In this document: positions 28,232 to 37,073 of the stretch, in pieces | How the letters are laid out: each line of letters starts with the position of its first letter | How positions within the stretch are numbered: position 1 is the first letter of the stretch | From: Wenyingzhuangia sp. | GTDB taxonomy: Bacteria > Bacteroidota > Bacteroidia > Flavobacteriales > Flavobacteriaceae | Assembly: GCA_020628175.1 (NCBI GenBank) | Contig: JAHDFK010000003.1 | Span: 1-64,000 of the forward strand | Direction: 5' to 3' | Length of the DNA stretch: 64,000 bases | Made by a program: the position numbers and the translations under genes | The notes under the pieces: generated by a model | Databases searched by the model: none | What the model saw: the letters and a program-made list of their open reading frames with translations, nothing else | What the model was told of the DNA's origin: nothing

Positions 28232-29245
28232 ATGGCGAAGCAAATATTAGTAACTGGAGGTTTAGGATTCATAGGATCTCATACTGTTGTAGAATTACAA
28301 AACGCAGGATTTGATGTAGTTGTAATAGATGATTTATCGAATACTACGTTGAAAGTTTTAGATCAGATAACTGAAATAACAGGTACGAAACCAGCTTTTG
28401 AACAAATTGACTTAAGAATTAAAGCCAATGTAACTGCTTTTTTTGACAAGTATCAGATTGATGGAATTATTCACTTTGCTGCCTTTAAAGCAGTGGGAGA
28501 AAGTATGCACAAACCTTTAGATTATTACGAAAACAATTTAGGGGCGCTTGTTTATTTACTCCAAGAAATGAGAGATAGAAAACTAGATAACTTTATTTTC
28601 TCATCATCTTGTACAGTATATGGGCAAGCAGATGAATTACCTATTACAGAAAAAGCACCTGTTAAAAAGGCAGAATCTGTTTATGGAAACACAAAACAAA
28701 TTGGTGAAGAAATTATAGAAGATGCTACCAAGGCACATAACTTTAATGCTATTGCATTGCGTTACTTTAACCCAATTGGTGCACATCCTACAACTAAAAT
28801 TGGAGAATTACCTATTGGAGTTCCTCAAAATTTAATTCCTTTTATTACACAAACAGCTGCCGGTATGCGTGCTGAATTGTCTGTGTTTGGTGATGATTAC
28901 GACACTACGGATGGAACTGCTGTAAGAGATTACATACATGTAGTAGATTTGGCAAAAGCTCACATTGCTGCATTACAACGTTTAATTGATAACAACAACA
29001 AAGAGAAGTTTGAGTATTTTAATGTTGGAACAGGAACTGGAAGTTCTGTATTAGAAGTAATTAATGCTTTTGAAACTGCTAACAATTTAAAATTAAACTA
29101 CAAAATAGTAGACCGTAGAGCTGGAGACATTACTGCTGCCTATGCAGATACTACCATTGCAAACAAAGAATTAAACTGGAAAACAGAATTAGATTTACAA
29201 ACGGCTTTAAAGTCTGCCTGGGAATGGCAATTAAAGCAAAAATAA
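28232..29245 (+). CDS. galE: UDP-glucose 4-epimerase
   Basis: Short-chain dehydrogenase-fold enzyme interconverting UDP-glucose and UDP-galactose (or the N-acetyl forms). The protein has 337 residues. NAD-binding motif VTGGLGFIGSH (residues 7-17), the SSSCTVYG active-site segment, YGNTKQIGE (catalytic Tyr-x3-Lys), RYFNPIGAH and RDYIHVVDLAKAH are all typical of GalE. It is co-transcribed with the upstream aminotransferase and followed by a good terminator. Confidence 0.95.
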   Translation: MAKQILVTGGLGFIGSHTVVELQNAGFDVVVIDDLSNTTLKVLDQITEITGTKPAFEQIDLRIKANVTAFFDKYQIDGIIHFAAFKAVGESMHKPLDYYENNLGALVYLLQEMRDRKLDNFIFSSSCTVYGQADELPITEKAPVKKAESVYGNTKQIGEEIIEDATKAHNFNAIALRYFNPIGAHPTTKIGELPIGVPQNLIPFITQTAAGMRAELSVFGDDYDTTDGTAVRDYIHVVDLAKAHIAALQRLIDNNNKEKFEYFNVGTGTGSSVLEVINAFETANNLKLNYKIVDRRAGDITAAYADTTIANKELNWKTELDLQTALKSAWEWQLKQK

Positions 29246-29269
29246 ATTCTTGTTTTTAACATTATATTT

Positions 29270-29305
29270 AAGCTCTTTTTGATTCTTCAGAAAGAGCTTT
29301 TTTTT
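29270..29305 (+). terminator. intrinsic terminator after galE
   Basis: AAGCTCTTT (29270-29278) pairs with AAAGAGCTT (29291-29299) around a 12-base loop and is followed by a T-run. It separates galE from the next three genes, whose own promoter may be the near-match TATCTTTA within the same gap. Confidence 0.8.
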
Positions 29306-29321
29306 ATCTTTAAAACAAAAA

Positions 29322-29708
29322 ATGAAAAAAACATTAATTTCTTCGGGTTCCGAGTTTGAAGCTAAAATAGGCTATTCTAGGGCTGTTGTACAAGACAATT
29401 GGGTATTTGTATCGGGTACAACAGGCTATAACTACAACACAATGACTATTGATGATGATGTAGTTGTACAAACAGAACAATGTTTTAAAAATATTATAGA
29501 TACTTTACAAAAAGCCAATGCAAGTTTAGAAGATATTGTTAGAATAACCTACATGCTACCCAACGTAGACGATTTTGAAAAATGTTGGCCAACCTTAAAT
29601 AAATACTTAGAAAATATACGCCCTGCTGCAACTATGATTTCTACAAAATTAGCAAACGTTAAAATGAAAATAGAAATAGAAGTAACAGCACTAAAACCGA
29701 AAGCTTAA
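29322..29708 (+). CDS. RidA/YjgF/YER057c family protein
   Basis: A 128-residue trimeric enamine/imine deaminase family member. It has the family features SRAVVQDNWVFVSGTTGY, the helix TEQCFKNIIDTLQKANASLEDIV and IRPAATMISTKLA, where the Arg corresponds to the substrate-binding Arg of RidA. RidA proteins remove reactive enamines made by PLP enzymes. The sequence belongs to a divergent RidA subgroup (Rid subfamily uncertain). It starts a run with a cupin and a DUF255 protein (gaps of 16 and 9 bases). Confidence 0.9.
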   Translation: MKKTLISSGSEFEAKIGYSRAVVQDNWVFVSGTTGYNYNTMTIDDDVVVQTEQCFKNIIDTLQKANASLEDIVRITYMLPNVDDFEKCWPTLNKYLENIRPAATMISTKLANVKMKIEIEVTALKPKA

Positions 29709-29724
29709 AAGCATTTGTCATAAT

Positions 29725-30228
29725 ATGGATAGAATACAAGAACTCATTAAAACATTAGCATTAACACCACATCCTGAAGGTGGTTATTATAAAGAAACCT
29801 ACCGAAGTAAAGGGAGTATTGCTAAAACTAGCTTACCCAATGAATTTGATGGCGCTAGAAATTATTGTACTTCTATTTATTTTTTGCTCCCTTCCGATAG
29901 CTTTTCTGCTTTTCATAAAATTAAACAAGATGAAATTTGGAATTATCACGAGGGTTCAGCACTACAAATTCATCAAATTTCACCGGAAGGTATTTATAGT
30001 TATGTAATTTTAGGAAACAATCTTTCTTTAGGACAACAATTTCAACATGTTGTGCCTGCCAATTATTGGTTTGCCGCTACTGTAATACAACAAAACAGTT
30101 ATACATTAGTAGGTTGTACCGTAGCACCAGGGTTTGATTTTAATGACTTTATCCTTGCTAACAGACAACAATTAGCCACTAAATTCCCACAACACAAAGC
30201 TATTATAAATAAGCTCACACAATCTTAA
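29725..30228 (+). CDS. cupin-fold protein (DUF985)
   Basis: A 167-residue cytosolic cupin. The opening HPEGGYYKETYRS and the stretch FHKIKQDEIWNYHEGSALQIHQI are diagnostic for the DUF985 family, a beta-barrel related to the sugar epimerase-like cupins. His and Glu residues in the second motif could bind a metal or sugar. No reaction has been firmly assigned to the family as far as I know. It is co-transcribed with ridA-like and DUF255 genes. Confidence 0.9.
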   Translation: MDRIQELIKTLALTPHPEGGYYKETYRSKGSIAKTSLPNEFDGARNYCTSIYFLLPSDSFSAFHKIKQDEIWNYHEGSALQIHQISPEGIYSYVILGNNLSLGQQFQHVVPANYWFAATVIQQNSYTLVGCTVAPGFDFNDFILANRQQLATKFPQHKAIINKLTQS

Positions 30229-30237
30229 AATCGTACA

Positions 30238-32346
30238 ATGTATAAAATACTTAGTGTTATCTTTTTAGCTCTCATTCTTTTTACCAGCTGTAATCCAAAA
30301 AAGAAGAAACCTACTTTTAAACACACCAATAATTTAATAAATGAAACTAGTCCTTACCTATTACAACACGCGCACAACCCTGTAAATTGGCATGCTTGGA
30401 ATGATGAAACTTTGGCTAAAGCAAAAAAAGAAAATAAATTAATTTTAATTTCTATTGGGTATGCTGCTTGTCATTGGTGTCACGTAATGGAACACGAAAG
30501 TTTTGAAAACGATAGTGTGGCTAAAATTATGAATGACAACTTTATCAATATAAAAATTGATAGAGAAGAACGCCCAGACATTGATCAGATATACATGAAT
30601 GCCGTACAGCTGATGACAGGAAGTGGTGGATGGCCACTAAATTGTGTGGCACTACCTAATGGAGAACCTTTTTGGGGAGGAACCTATTTTCCAAAAGAGA
30701 ACTGGATAAATACACTGAGCCAACTTGCCAAATTATATAAAGAAGAACCCGAAAAAATTGCGAAATACGCTAACGATTTAACCAAAGGCATACAAGCATC
30801 TGAGTTAATTACTCTAAATACAGATACTCCCAAATTTGAAACCTTAGAAATAGAGAAAGCTATACAAAATTGGTCTACCTCATTTGATTATGAATTGGGA
30901 GGGCTAAACCAAGCTCCTAAATTTCCAATGCCAAACAACTATCAGTTTTTACTACGATTTAGCAAACAAACAAAACAAACATCTTTAGAAAAATATACAC
31001 TAAATACATTAAACAAAATGGCCCTGGGTGGTATTTTCGATCACGTAAATGGTGGTTTTTCTAGATATGCTACCGATAAAAAATGGCACATTCCTCATTT
31101 TGAAAAAATGCTTTACGACAACGCGCAATTGGTAAGTTTGTACAGCAATGCCTTTTTAGCAAGCGAAAATCCTTTGTACGAAAATACAGTTCATAAAACA
31201 CTAGCTTTCGTAGCAAGAGAATTAACAAACAAGGAAGGGGCATTTTATTCATCTTTAGATGCCGATAGTTTAAACGATGAAAATCATTTAGAAGAAGGTG
31301 CGTTTTATGTGTGGACAAAAGACGAATTACAAACTTTAATTCCTCAAAACTTTGAACTTTTTTCTAACTACTACAATTGTAATGAATTTGGGCATTGGGA
31401 AGAAAACAAATATCACTTGATTAAAAAACAAGACGATATTTCTTTTGCAAAAGAAAATAAGTTACCCTTAACACAACTAAAGCAATTGGTACAAAATTGG
31501 GAAAAAACCTTGTTTAAAGCTCGTTTACAAAAACAACTCCCAAGGTTAGATCATAAAACACTAACATCGTGGAATGCATTAATGCTAAAGGCTTATGTAG
31601 ATGCCTACAATACATTTCAAAAACCTAGCTACTTAAACGCAGCACTTAAAAATGCTTTATTTTTAAAACAACATCAGTTTAAAAAAGATGGCGGACTCTA
31701 CCACAACTACAAAAACGGAAAAAGTAGTATCAATGGCTATTTAGAAGATTATGCAGCTGTCATAGAGGCTTATATAAGTTTGTACGAAACCACTTTAGAT
31801 ACACAGTGGCTTTTAACAGCTAAAAATTTAGCAACCTACTGCTACACTCATTTTTTCGATCAGAAATCAAAGATGTTTTTCTTTACCTCTAACGAAGACC
31901 AAAATTTAATTGCTCGAAAAATGGAAATAGCAGACAATGTTATTCCCTCTTCAAACTCTATGTTAGCCAATAGCCTTTTTAAACTTAGTCACTATTTTGA
32001 TGATAGGCTATACAGAAACACGAGTATTCAAATGCTTAATAATGTTAAAAAACAATTAAACGAATATCCATCTTCATACGCGAACTGGCTAAATTTGTAT
32101 TTAAATCTTAGTGAGCCTTTTTACGAAGTAGCTATTGTTGGTAACAATGCAAAAAACAAAGTAGCAGCACTAAACAACATCTATATTCCTAATAAAATTA
32201 TTGCGGGTAGTGCACAAAAAAGCGATTTACCATTACTAAAAAACAGATACATAAATAACGAAACGTTTATTTATACTTGTGTAGACGGAGCTTGTAAATT
32301 ACCTGTCAAAAACGTATCAGATGCAATCAATGAAATTGTTAAATAG
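30238..32346 (+). CDS. thioredoxin-domain lipoprotein, DUF255 (YyaL/spermatogenesis-associated protein 20-like)
   Basis: A 702-residue protein. The N-terminus is a lipoprotein signal (ILFTSC, Cys18), unusual because many relatives are cytosolic. The DUF255 thioredoxin-like domain contains [17 protein letters not shown] and [14 protein letters not shown] (Cys78 and Cys81, CxxC), followed by an alpha/alpha toroid related to N-acylglucosamine 2-epimerases ([38 protein letters not shown]). The enzymatic role is unproven. A redox or sugar-handling function is inferred. It ends at a strong bidirectional terminator shared with fabD. Confidence 0.9.
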   Translation: MYKILSVIFLALILFTSCNPKKKKPTFKHTNNLINETSPYLLQHAHNPVNWHAWNDETLAKAKKENKLILISIGYAACHWCHVMEHESFENDSVAKIMNDNFINIKIDREERPDIDQIYMNAVQLMTGSGGWPLNCVALPNGEPFWGGTYFPKENWINTLSQLAKLYKEEPEKIAKYANDLTKGIQASELITLNTDTPKFETLEIEKAIQNWSTSFDYELGGLNQAPKFPMPNNYQFLLRFSKQTKQTSLEKYTLNTLNKMALGGIFDHVNGGFSRYATDKKWHIPHFEKMLYDNAQLVSLYSNAFLASENPLYENTVHKTLAFVARELTNKEGAFYSSLDADSLNDENHLEEGAFYVWTKDELQTLIPQNFELFSNYYNCNEFGHWEENKYHLIKKQDDISFAKENKLPLTQLKQLVQNWEKTLFKARLQKQLPRLDHKTLTSWNALMLKAYVDAYNTFQKPSYLNAALKNALFLKQHQFKKDGGLYHNYKNGKSSINGYLEDYAAVIEAYISLYETTLDTQWLLTAKNLATYCYTHFFDQKSKMFFFTSNEDQNLIARKMEIADNVIPSSNSMLANSLFKLSHYFDDRLYRNTSIQMLNNVKKQLNEYPSSYANWLNLYLNLSEPFYEVAIVGNNAKNKVAALNNIYIPNKIIAGSAQKSDLPLLKNRYINNETFIYTCVDGACKLPVKNVSDAINEIVK

Positions 32347-32368
32347 GCTTGCAATAGTTTATCAAATC

Positions 32369-32405
32369 AAAAAATCCCTTTTGAAATTTTCAAAAGGGAT
32401 TTTTT
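32369..32405. terminator. bidirectional intrinsic terminator
   Basis: TCCCTTTTGA and TCAAAAGGGA form the stem core, extended by an A-tract on the left and a T-tract on the right, between the convergent DUF255 and fabD genes. Both directions have the U-run required for intrinsic termination. Confidence 0.88.
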
Positions 32406-32425
32406 ATTGTTTTAAATACAATTCT

Positions 32426-33307
32426 TTATAATTCTGCACTACTTCTAGCAACAGATCTATCTATTTTTGCAAATAAACCTTGTAATACTTTTCCTGGTCC
32501 AACTTCTATAACTTCAGTTGCCCCATCAGCAATTATTGCTTGCGCACATTGTGTCCACTTTACAGCTCCTGTTAATTGTGCTATTAAGTTTACTTTTATT
32601 TCTTGAGGATCTGTTACCGCCTTTGCAACCACATTTTGATATACAGGACACAAAGGTGTTTTAAACTCTGTAGCTTCTATTGCAGCTTCTAACTCTGTTT
32701 TAGCAGGCGCCATTAACGGAGAATGAAATGCTCCTCCTACAGGTAACAACAATGCTCTACGAGCTCCCTTTTCTTTAGCTAATTCGCAAGCAGCTTCTAC
32801 AGCTTTTAACTCACCAGAAATAACCAATTGCCCAGGGCAATTGTAATTTGCTGCAACAACATCTCCTGCTACAGATTCACAAATTTCTTCTACAACAGCA
32901 TCTTCTAAACCTAAAACGGCAGCCATTGTTCCTGCTTGTACTTCACAGGCTTTCTGCATCGCATCTGCTCTTTTTGCTACTAATTTTAAACCATCTTCAA
33001 AAGATAACGTTTCGTTAGCTACCAAAGCAGACAATTCTCCTAAAGAATGCCCAGCAACCATATCTGGCTTAAAATTATCTCCTAATACTTTTGCTAAAAT
33101 TACAGAATGTAAAAATATTGCTGGCTGTGTAACGTTGGTTTGCTTTAAATCTTCTGCAGAACCTTCGAACATAATTTTAGTAATATCAAATCCTAAAATT
33201 TCATTAGCCTTTTCGAATAACTCTTTTGCTAGTGGCGAATTATCATATAAATCTTTTCCCATTCCAGTAAACTGTGCTCCTTGTCCAGGAAATACATATG
33301 CTTTCAT
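32426..33307 (-). CDS. fabD: malonyl CoA-acyl carrier protein transacylase
   Basis: Moves malonyl groups from CoA to acyl carrier protein in type II fatty acid synthesis. The protein has 293 residues. Motifs are FPGQGAQFTGMG (residues 6-17), catalytic Ser88 in VAGHSLGE, the catalytic-His segment GGAFHSPLMAPA, and a QNV... metal of the small domain (PVYQNVVAKAVTD). It is a single gene divergent from the arsenosugar operon. A TATTTTTG -7 box lies upstream on its strand (33342-33335). Confidence 0.97.
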   Translation of the reverse strand: MKAYVFPGQGAQFTGMGKDLYDNSPLAKELFEKANEILGFDITKIMFEGSAEDLKQTNVTQPAIFLHSVILAKVLGDNFKPDMVAGHSLGELSALVANETLSFEDGLKLVAKRADAMQKACEVQAGTMAAVLGLEDAVVEEICESVAGDVVAANYNCPGQLVISGELKAVEAACELAKEKGARRALLLPVGGAFHSPLMAPAKTELEAAIEATEFKTPLCPVYQNVVAKAVTDPQEIKVNLIAQLTGAVKWTQCAQAIIADGATEVIEVGPGKVLQGLFAKIDRSVARSSAEL

Positions 33308-33468
33308 AAAACTTGCTTTCTAAATTTTGTACTGCAAAAATAACAAATTAAACGGTATAGAACCGTTATCAAAAGCTCCTATAAAACAACTACTTATAAA
33401 AAGACCCATTATTTTTGTAATGTTTCGCTATCTTAAACCACTACATAAACACATTTGGTCAATCTATG

Positions 33469-33488
33469 TAAATAGTGCGCACTATTTA
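33469..33488. promoter_or_regulatory. perfect 20-bp palindrome, candidate operator
   Basis: TAAATAGTGC followed immediately by GCACTATTTA is a perfect palindrome. A palindrome this long should be very rare by chance in 64 kb. It would overlap the -33 zone if the -7 box is TTGCTTTG at 33499-33506, a position suited to a dimeric repressor or activator of the operon. No regulator gene is adjacent. Confidence 0.55.
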
Positions 33489-33529
33489 GGCAACATTTTT
33501 GCTTTGGTTACCTTATAAGTACAAACTCC

Positions 33530-33551
33530 TAATTTCAAGCAATTGAAATTA
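33530..33551. promoter_or_regulatory. 9-bp inverted repeat before the DUF547 gene
   Basis: TAATTTCAA (33530-33538) and TTGAAATTA (33543-33551) form a perfect dyad with a 4-base gap, 21 bases before the first start codon of the operon. It is AT-rich, so chance is more likely than for the 20-bp palindrome. It could be a second operator or a leader hairpin. Confidence 0.4.
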
Positions 33552-33572
33552 CATTCAAATTTAATATTACAA

Positions 33573-34280
33573 ATGAAAACATATATTTATCTTTTTTTCT
33601 TGCTTTTTAGCCTACAAAATTTTGCACAACACACTACATGGAACAACTTGTTACAGAAAAACGTAGACACGAATGGTTGGGTAAATTACAATCAATTTGC
33701 CAACAACAAAGAGCAGTTAAACACCTACATTAACTATTTAGCCAATACAACACCTAAGGCTACTTGGAGTAAAAATGCAACAAAAGCTTTTTGGATTAAT
33801 GCCTACAATGCTTACACAGTAAAGTTGATTTTAGACAATTACCCGCTTACTTCTATTTTAGATATCAAGAAAAATGGTAAAAATGCTTGGGAAATTCCTT
33901 TTGCAAAAGTAGGTGGTAAAACATATACCTTAAATCATATAGAACACACTATTTTAAGAAAACAATACAAAGATCCTAGAATTCATGTAGGTGTAAACTG
34001 TGCTTCTATTTCATGTCCTGCTTTACCTGGTGAAGCTTTTACAGAAAAAAACATTGAAAGTTTGTTAAATAAAGGAATCAAAAGCTTTATTAATGATAAG
34101 GTACGAAACACATTATCAAGCTCTAAAGCAGAACTTTCTCAAATTTTTAATTGGTTTAAAGATGATTTTACACAATCGTCAGATTTAATTACTTTTATCA
34201 ATCAATATAGCGCTGTTAAAATTTCTAAAGATGCTAGTATTACTTACAAAGAATACAATTGGAATTTAAACAAGCAATAA
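33573..34280 (+). CDS. secreted DUF547 domain protein at the head of the arsenosugar operon
   Basis: A 235-residue protein with a signal peptide (MKTYIYLFFLLFSLQNFAQ). I start at ATG 33573 rather than at the in-frame TTG 33543, because the signal peptide then begins normally. The DUF547 core is ATKAFWINAYNAYTVKLILDN and IHVGVNCASISCPALP, with the conserved N-C-A-S-x-S-C-P segment whose Cys could be catalytic or metal-binding. DUF547 is uncharacterised, with a suspected hydrolase-like fold. Its place 16 bases before the AhpD-like gene suggests it belongs to the operon, but it acts outside the cytosol, unlike the other members. Confidence 0.87.
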   Translation: MKTYIYLFFLLFSLQNFAQHTTWNNLLQKNVDTNGWVNYNQFANNKEQLNTYINYLANTTPKATWSKNATKAFWINAYNAYTVKLILDNYPLTSILDIKKNGKNAWEIPFAKVGGKTYTLNHIEHTILRKQYKDPRIHVGVNCASISCPALPGEAFTEKNIESLLNKGIKSFINDKVRNTLSSSKAELSQIFNWFKDDFTQSSDLITFINQYSAVKISKDASITYKEYNWNLNKQ

Positions 34281-34296
34281 TCTTAAAACTACAGAA

Positions 34297-34632
34297 ATGC
34301 AAAAGACATATTACGATCCAAAAGACTTAAAGAAGTTTGGAGAAATATCTGAATGGGATCAAGAATTAGGCGAAAAGTTTTTTGAATATTACGGTAAAGT
34401 TTTTGAAGAAGGAGCTTTAACCGCTCGTGAAAAATCTTTAATAGCCTTGGCAGTATCTCATGCAGTACAATGTGCCTATTGCATAGATGCTTACACAGGA
34501 GATGGTCTTAAGCGTGGTTTAGAAAAAGAAGAAATGATGGAAGCTGTACATGTAGCTTCTGCTATTAAATCTGGTGCGACATTGGTACACAGTGTACAAA
34601 TGATGAAAAAGTACGACAAATTATCAATGTAA
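34297..34632 (+). CDS. AhpD-like arsenosugar biosynthesis-associated peroxidase-like protein
   Basis: A 111-residue carboxymuconolactone decarboxylase/AhpD-fold protein. The redox motif CAYC (Cys59 and Cys62) within AVQCAYCIDAYTGDGLKRG and a downstream His in AVHVASAIKSGATLVHS match AhpD-type alkylhydroperoxidases. Proteins of this subgroup are regularly encoded next to ArsS. A role in thiol-based reduction of arsenic intermediates is plausible: the CxxC pair could reduce pentavalent methylarsenicals or protect the radical enzyme from peroxides. Neither is demonstrated here. Confidence 0.9.
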   Translation: MQKTYYDPKDLKKFGEISEWDQELGEKFFEYYGKVFEEGALTAREKSLIALAVSHAVQCAYCIDAYTGDGLKRGLEKEEMMEAVHVASAIKSGATLVHSVQMMKKYDKLSM

Positions 34633-34654
34633 ATTTTAGTACAACATAGAATTT

Positions 34655-34693
34655 GTTTTAGCCAACTAATTATTTTTTAGTCGGTATTAAAAC
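34655..34693. promoter_or_regulatory. imperfect dyad upstream of arsS
   Basis: GTTTTA (34655-34660) pairs with TAAAAC (34688-34693), and CCAACTAA (34662-34669) pairs with TTAGTCGG (34677-34684) with one mismatch. Fourteen positions are therefore symmetrically arranged over 39 bases, directly before the radical SAM gene start at 34724. It could be an operator, an mRNA hairpin or a partial terminator. Confidence 0.4.
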
Positions 34694-34723
34694 ATATTGT
34701 ATGTACTACACAATACTAAAACA

Positions 34724-35773
34724 ATGAAATCACTTGCGAAAAGAAAAGATAGCTTAGCTGATCCAAAAAATCAATTAGCTTTATTTAATAGCGGTATTTT
34801 TGCCAACGGAGAACTTCCTACCTTCAAGCAAAAATTAGCCGAAACCAATCAATTTCCATTACAACCTAACAAACTTGAAATTTTTCAAGTAAACGTAGGT
34901 TACATGTGTAATCAAGTTTGTGCGCATTGCCATGTAGATGCGGGTCCTGATCGTAAAGAGATTATGACGCAAGAAACCATGCAATTGTGTTTAGACAAAC
35001 TTAAAGAGTCTGGTGCCACTACGCTAGATTTAACAGGAGGAGCTCCAGAAATGAATCCTAATTTTAGATGGTTTGTAGAAGAAGCTAGCAAAATTGGAGT
35101 ACAAGATTTTATTGTACGTTCTAATCTAACCATTCTTAGAGCTAACAAAAAATACTACGATCTACCTGAGTTTTTTAAAAAACACAATGTTCATGTAGTA
35201 TCATCGTTACCTTTTTACAAAAGAGGAAAAACAGACAAACAAAGAGGTGATGGTGTTTTTGATGCCTCTATAGAAGCGTTAAAAGAATTAAACAAAGTAG
35301 GCTACGGTGTTGCAGGTAGCGGTTTACAACTCGATTTGGTTTTTAACCCATCTGGCGCTTTTTTACCAGGAAATCAGGCAGAATTAGAAGCTGAATTTAA
35401 AGCAGCTTTACACGAAGATTTTGGTATTACTTTTAATAGCTTATTTGCCATCACTAATTTACCCGTAAGTAGGTTTTTAGAATTTTTAGTAGCTTCTGAA
35501 AATTACGAAGATTATATGGATGATCTTGTAAACGCTTTCAATCCTATGGCGGTAGAAAATGTAATGTGTAAAAACACCCTATCTGTAGATTGGCAAGGTT
35601 ATTTGTACGATTGTGACTTTAACCAACAACTAGATTTAAAAGTGGCTACAACTGGAAAACATTTATCCGATTTAGACATTAGCGGTCTTAACAAGCGCCA
35701 AATCATAATTTCTCAACATTGCTACGGTTGTACCGCAGGTGCAGGTAGTAGTTGCCAAGGAACTGTTGCTTAA
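34724..35773 (+). CDS. arsS: arsenosugar biosynthesis radical SAM enzyme ArsS
   Basis: A 349-residue radical SAM enzyme. The [4Fe-4S] cluster motif is CNQVCAHC (Cys62, Cys66, Cys69), i.e. CX3CX2C, followed by the LDLTGGAPEMNPNF segment that binds SAM. The C-terminal DUF3641 part holds CKNTLSVDWQGYLYDCDF and SQHCYGCTAGAGSSCQG, extra Cys-rich motifs likely for an auxiliary cluster. ArsS homologues attach the 5'-deoxyadenosyl group of SAM to dimethylarsenite, giving dimethylarsinoyl-deoxyadenosine, the first committed step to arsenosugars. I chose ATG 34724; an in-frame TTG lies 27 bases upstream. Its partner methyltransferase ArsM closes the same cluster. Confidence 0.95.
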   Translation: MKSLAKRKDSLADPKNQLALFNSGIFANGELPTFKQKLAETNQFPLQPNKLEIFQVNVGYMCNQVCAHCHVDAGPDRKEIMTQETMQLCLDKLKESGATTLDLTGGAPEMNPNFRWFVEEASKIGVQDFIVRSNLTILRANKKYYDLPEFFKKHNVHVVSSLPFYKRGKTDKQRGDGVFDASIEALKELNKVGYGVAGSGLQLDLVFNPSGAFLPGNQAELEAEFKAALHEDFGITFNSLFAITNLPVSRFLEFLVASENYEDYMDDLVNAFNPMAVENVMCKNTLSVDWQGYLYDCDFNQQLDLKVATTGKHLSDLDISGLNKRQIIISQHCYGCTAGAGSSCQGTVA

Positions 35774-35851
35774 ATTAAAGTACAAATTAATTTATTTAAA
35801 CTCTAAAATCTTAAGTATTTTTAGCATTTTAAATTTCAATTATTCGCATAC

Positions 35852-36460
35852 ATGAGTAAGCAACTCTTAATTATATTTACACGCAGACCCGAATTAGGTA
35901 AAGTTAAAACGCGTTTAGCAGCCACTACTTCTGATGCCACAGCTTTAGAGGTCTATAAAAATTTACTAACACACACGCATAGAATTACAAAAAATATTGC
36001 TGTTGACAAATGGGTATTTTATACCGATGAAATTGAGTTTGACGATATGTGGGATGAGGGTGAGTATATGAAACTCATTCAAGCCAAAGGCGATTTAGGG
36101 ACTAAAATGCAAGAAGCCTTTTTTAAAGGTTTTGGAGCTGGGTATTTTGAAGTCGTTATTATTGGTAGTGATATAGATACGCTAACTACAGAAATTATAG
36201 AAGATGCTTTTGAACAAGTAAAGCAACAAACCGTAATTGGTCCTTCTGAAGACGGTGGTTATTATCTTTTAGGTTTAAACGAACCTAGAACCGACGTATT
36301 TACAAACAAACAATGGGGTACTGATACTGTGTTAAGAGATACGCTACTAAATTGTGCAAATGAAGAGGTAGCACTTTTGGAGGAGTTAAACGATATTGAT
36401 ATCTTAGAAGATATTACAGAAGATTCTTTTCTGTATGAAAAAGTAAAAAACTTTAAATAA
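35852..36460 (+). CDS. DUF2064-type glycosyltransferase of arsenosugar biosynthesis
   Basis: A 202-residue nucleotidyltransferase/glycosyltransferase-like protein. The N-terminal LLIIFTRRPELGKVKTRLAATTSD is typical of the DUF2064 family, and IIGSDIDTLTTEIIEDAF and GPSEDGGYYLLGLNEP are its conserved metal- and substrate-binding segments. Members in ArsS clusters are thought to handle the sugar part of the arsenosugar, for instance attaching the aglycone. The reaction is inferred from context. It sits 78 bases after arsS and 6 bases before the flavodoxin-like reductase. Confidence 0.9.
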   Translation: MSKQLLIIFTRRPELGKVKTRLAATTSDATALEVYKNLLTHTHRITKNIAVDKWVFYTDEIEFDDMWDEGEYMKLIQAKGDLGTKMQEAFFKGFGAGYFEVVIIGSDIDTLTTEIIEDAFEQVKQQTVIGPSEDGGYYLLGLNEPRTDVFTNKQWGTDTVLRDTLLNCANEEVALLEELNDIDILEDITEDSFLYEKVKNFK

Positions 36461-36466
36461 ATTCTT

Positions 36467-37057
36467 ATGAAAATATTAAAAATTAATTCCAGTGCTAACA
36501 AGGAAACTTCTATCAGTCGTAAATATGTAGAAGCTATCATTTCAAAAATAAAATCTGTGCATACAAATGCAGAAATTATAAATAGAGATGTTGCTTACGA
36601 CAACTTACCCTACTTAAACGATACTATGGTAGCCTCATATTTTGCGCAAGGCGAAAGAAGTGCTGACCAAGAAAAAGCGATTGAAGTTTCTAACACATTA
36701 GTAGCCGAATTACAAAGTGCGGATGCCATTGTAATTGGATGTCCTATATATAATTTTACAATTCCGGCTCCTTTAAAATCTTATATAGATTTGATTTCTA
36801 GAGCTGGTTTAACTTTTAGATACACAGAACAAGGTATACCAGAAGGCTTATTAAATAACAAAAAAGTATACGTTGCCATACCTAGCGGTGGTGTTGCTGT
36901 AGGGAGCGAAGCTGATTTATGTAGTCCGTACTTAACAACAATTTTTGGTTTCTTAGGAATTACAGATATCACTTTTATTCCTATCGATCAGTTAATGATG
37001 GGCGCCGAAGAAAAAATGAAAAAAGCTGACGCTCTTGTAGCAAGCTTAAACGTATAA
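36467..37057 (+). CDS. azoR: FMN-dependent NADH reductase (azoreductase-type)
   Basis: A 196-residue flavodoxin-fold reductase of the NQO/AzoR family. It begins KILKINSSANKETSISRKYVE (FMN phosphate loop near residues 7-16), with GCPIYNFTIPAPLKSYIDLISRAGLTFRY forming the active-site and flavin-binding loop, and IPSGGVAVGSE. AzoR reduces quinones and azo dyes with NADH. In this operon an As(V)-to-As(III) or quinone-reducing support role is conceivable because pentavalent arsenicals must be reduced before further methylation or adenosylation. That is speculation from position. Confidence 0.88.
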   Translation: MKILKINSSANKETSISRKYVEAIISKIKSVHTNAEIINRDVAYDNLPYLNDTMVASYFAQGERSADQEKAIEVSNTLVAELQSADAIVIGCPIYNFTIPAPLKSYIDLISRAGLTFRYTEQGIPEGLLNNKKVYVAIPSGGVAVGSEADLCSPYLTTIFGFLGITDITFIPIDQLMMGAEEKMKKADALVASLNV

Positions 37058-37073
37058 TCAGACACCTATATCA

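Larger units (their letters stand above)
33308..33572. promoter_or_regulatory. divergent regulatory region of fabD and the arsenosugar operon
   Basis: This 265-base gap has no convincing gene. On the fabD side it contains TATTTTTG (33342-33335, minus) and a small dyad AACGGT/ACCGTT (33351-33367). On the operon side it holds a perfect 20-bp palindrome (33469-33488), a near-match -7 box TTGCTTTG (33499-33506) and a second dyad (33530-33551). The weak consensus and several dyads suggest regulated transcription of the operon. Confidence 0.5.

Noticed and set aside
33327..33518. Open frame of 63 codons on the plus strand between fabD and the arsenosugar operon
   Set aside because: It spans the promoter elements and the 20-bp palindrome, has no signal or family, and is best seen as chance in a regulatory gap.
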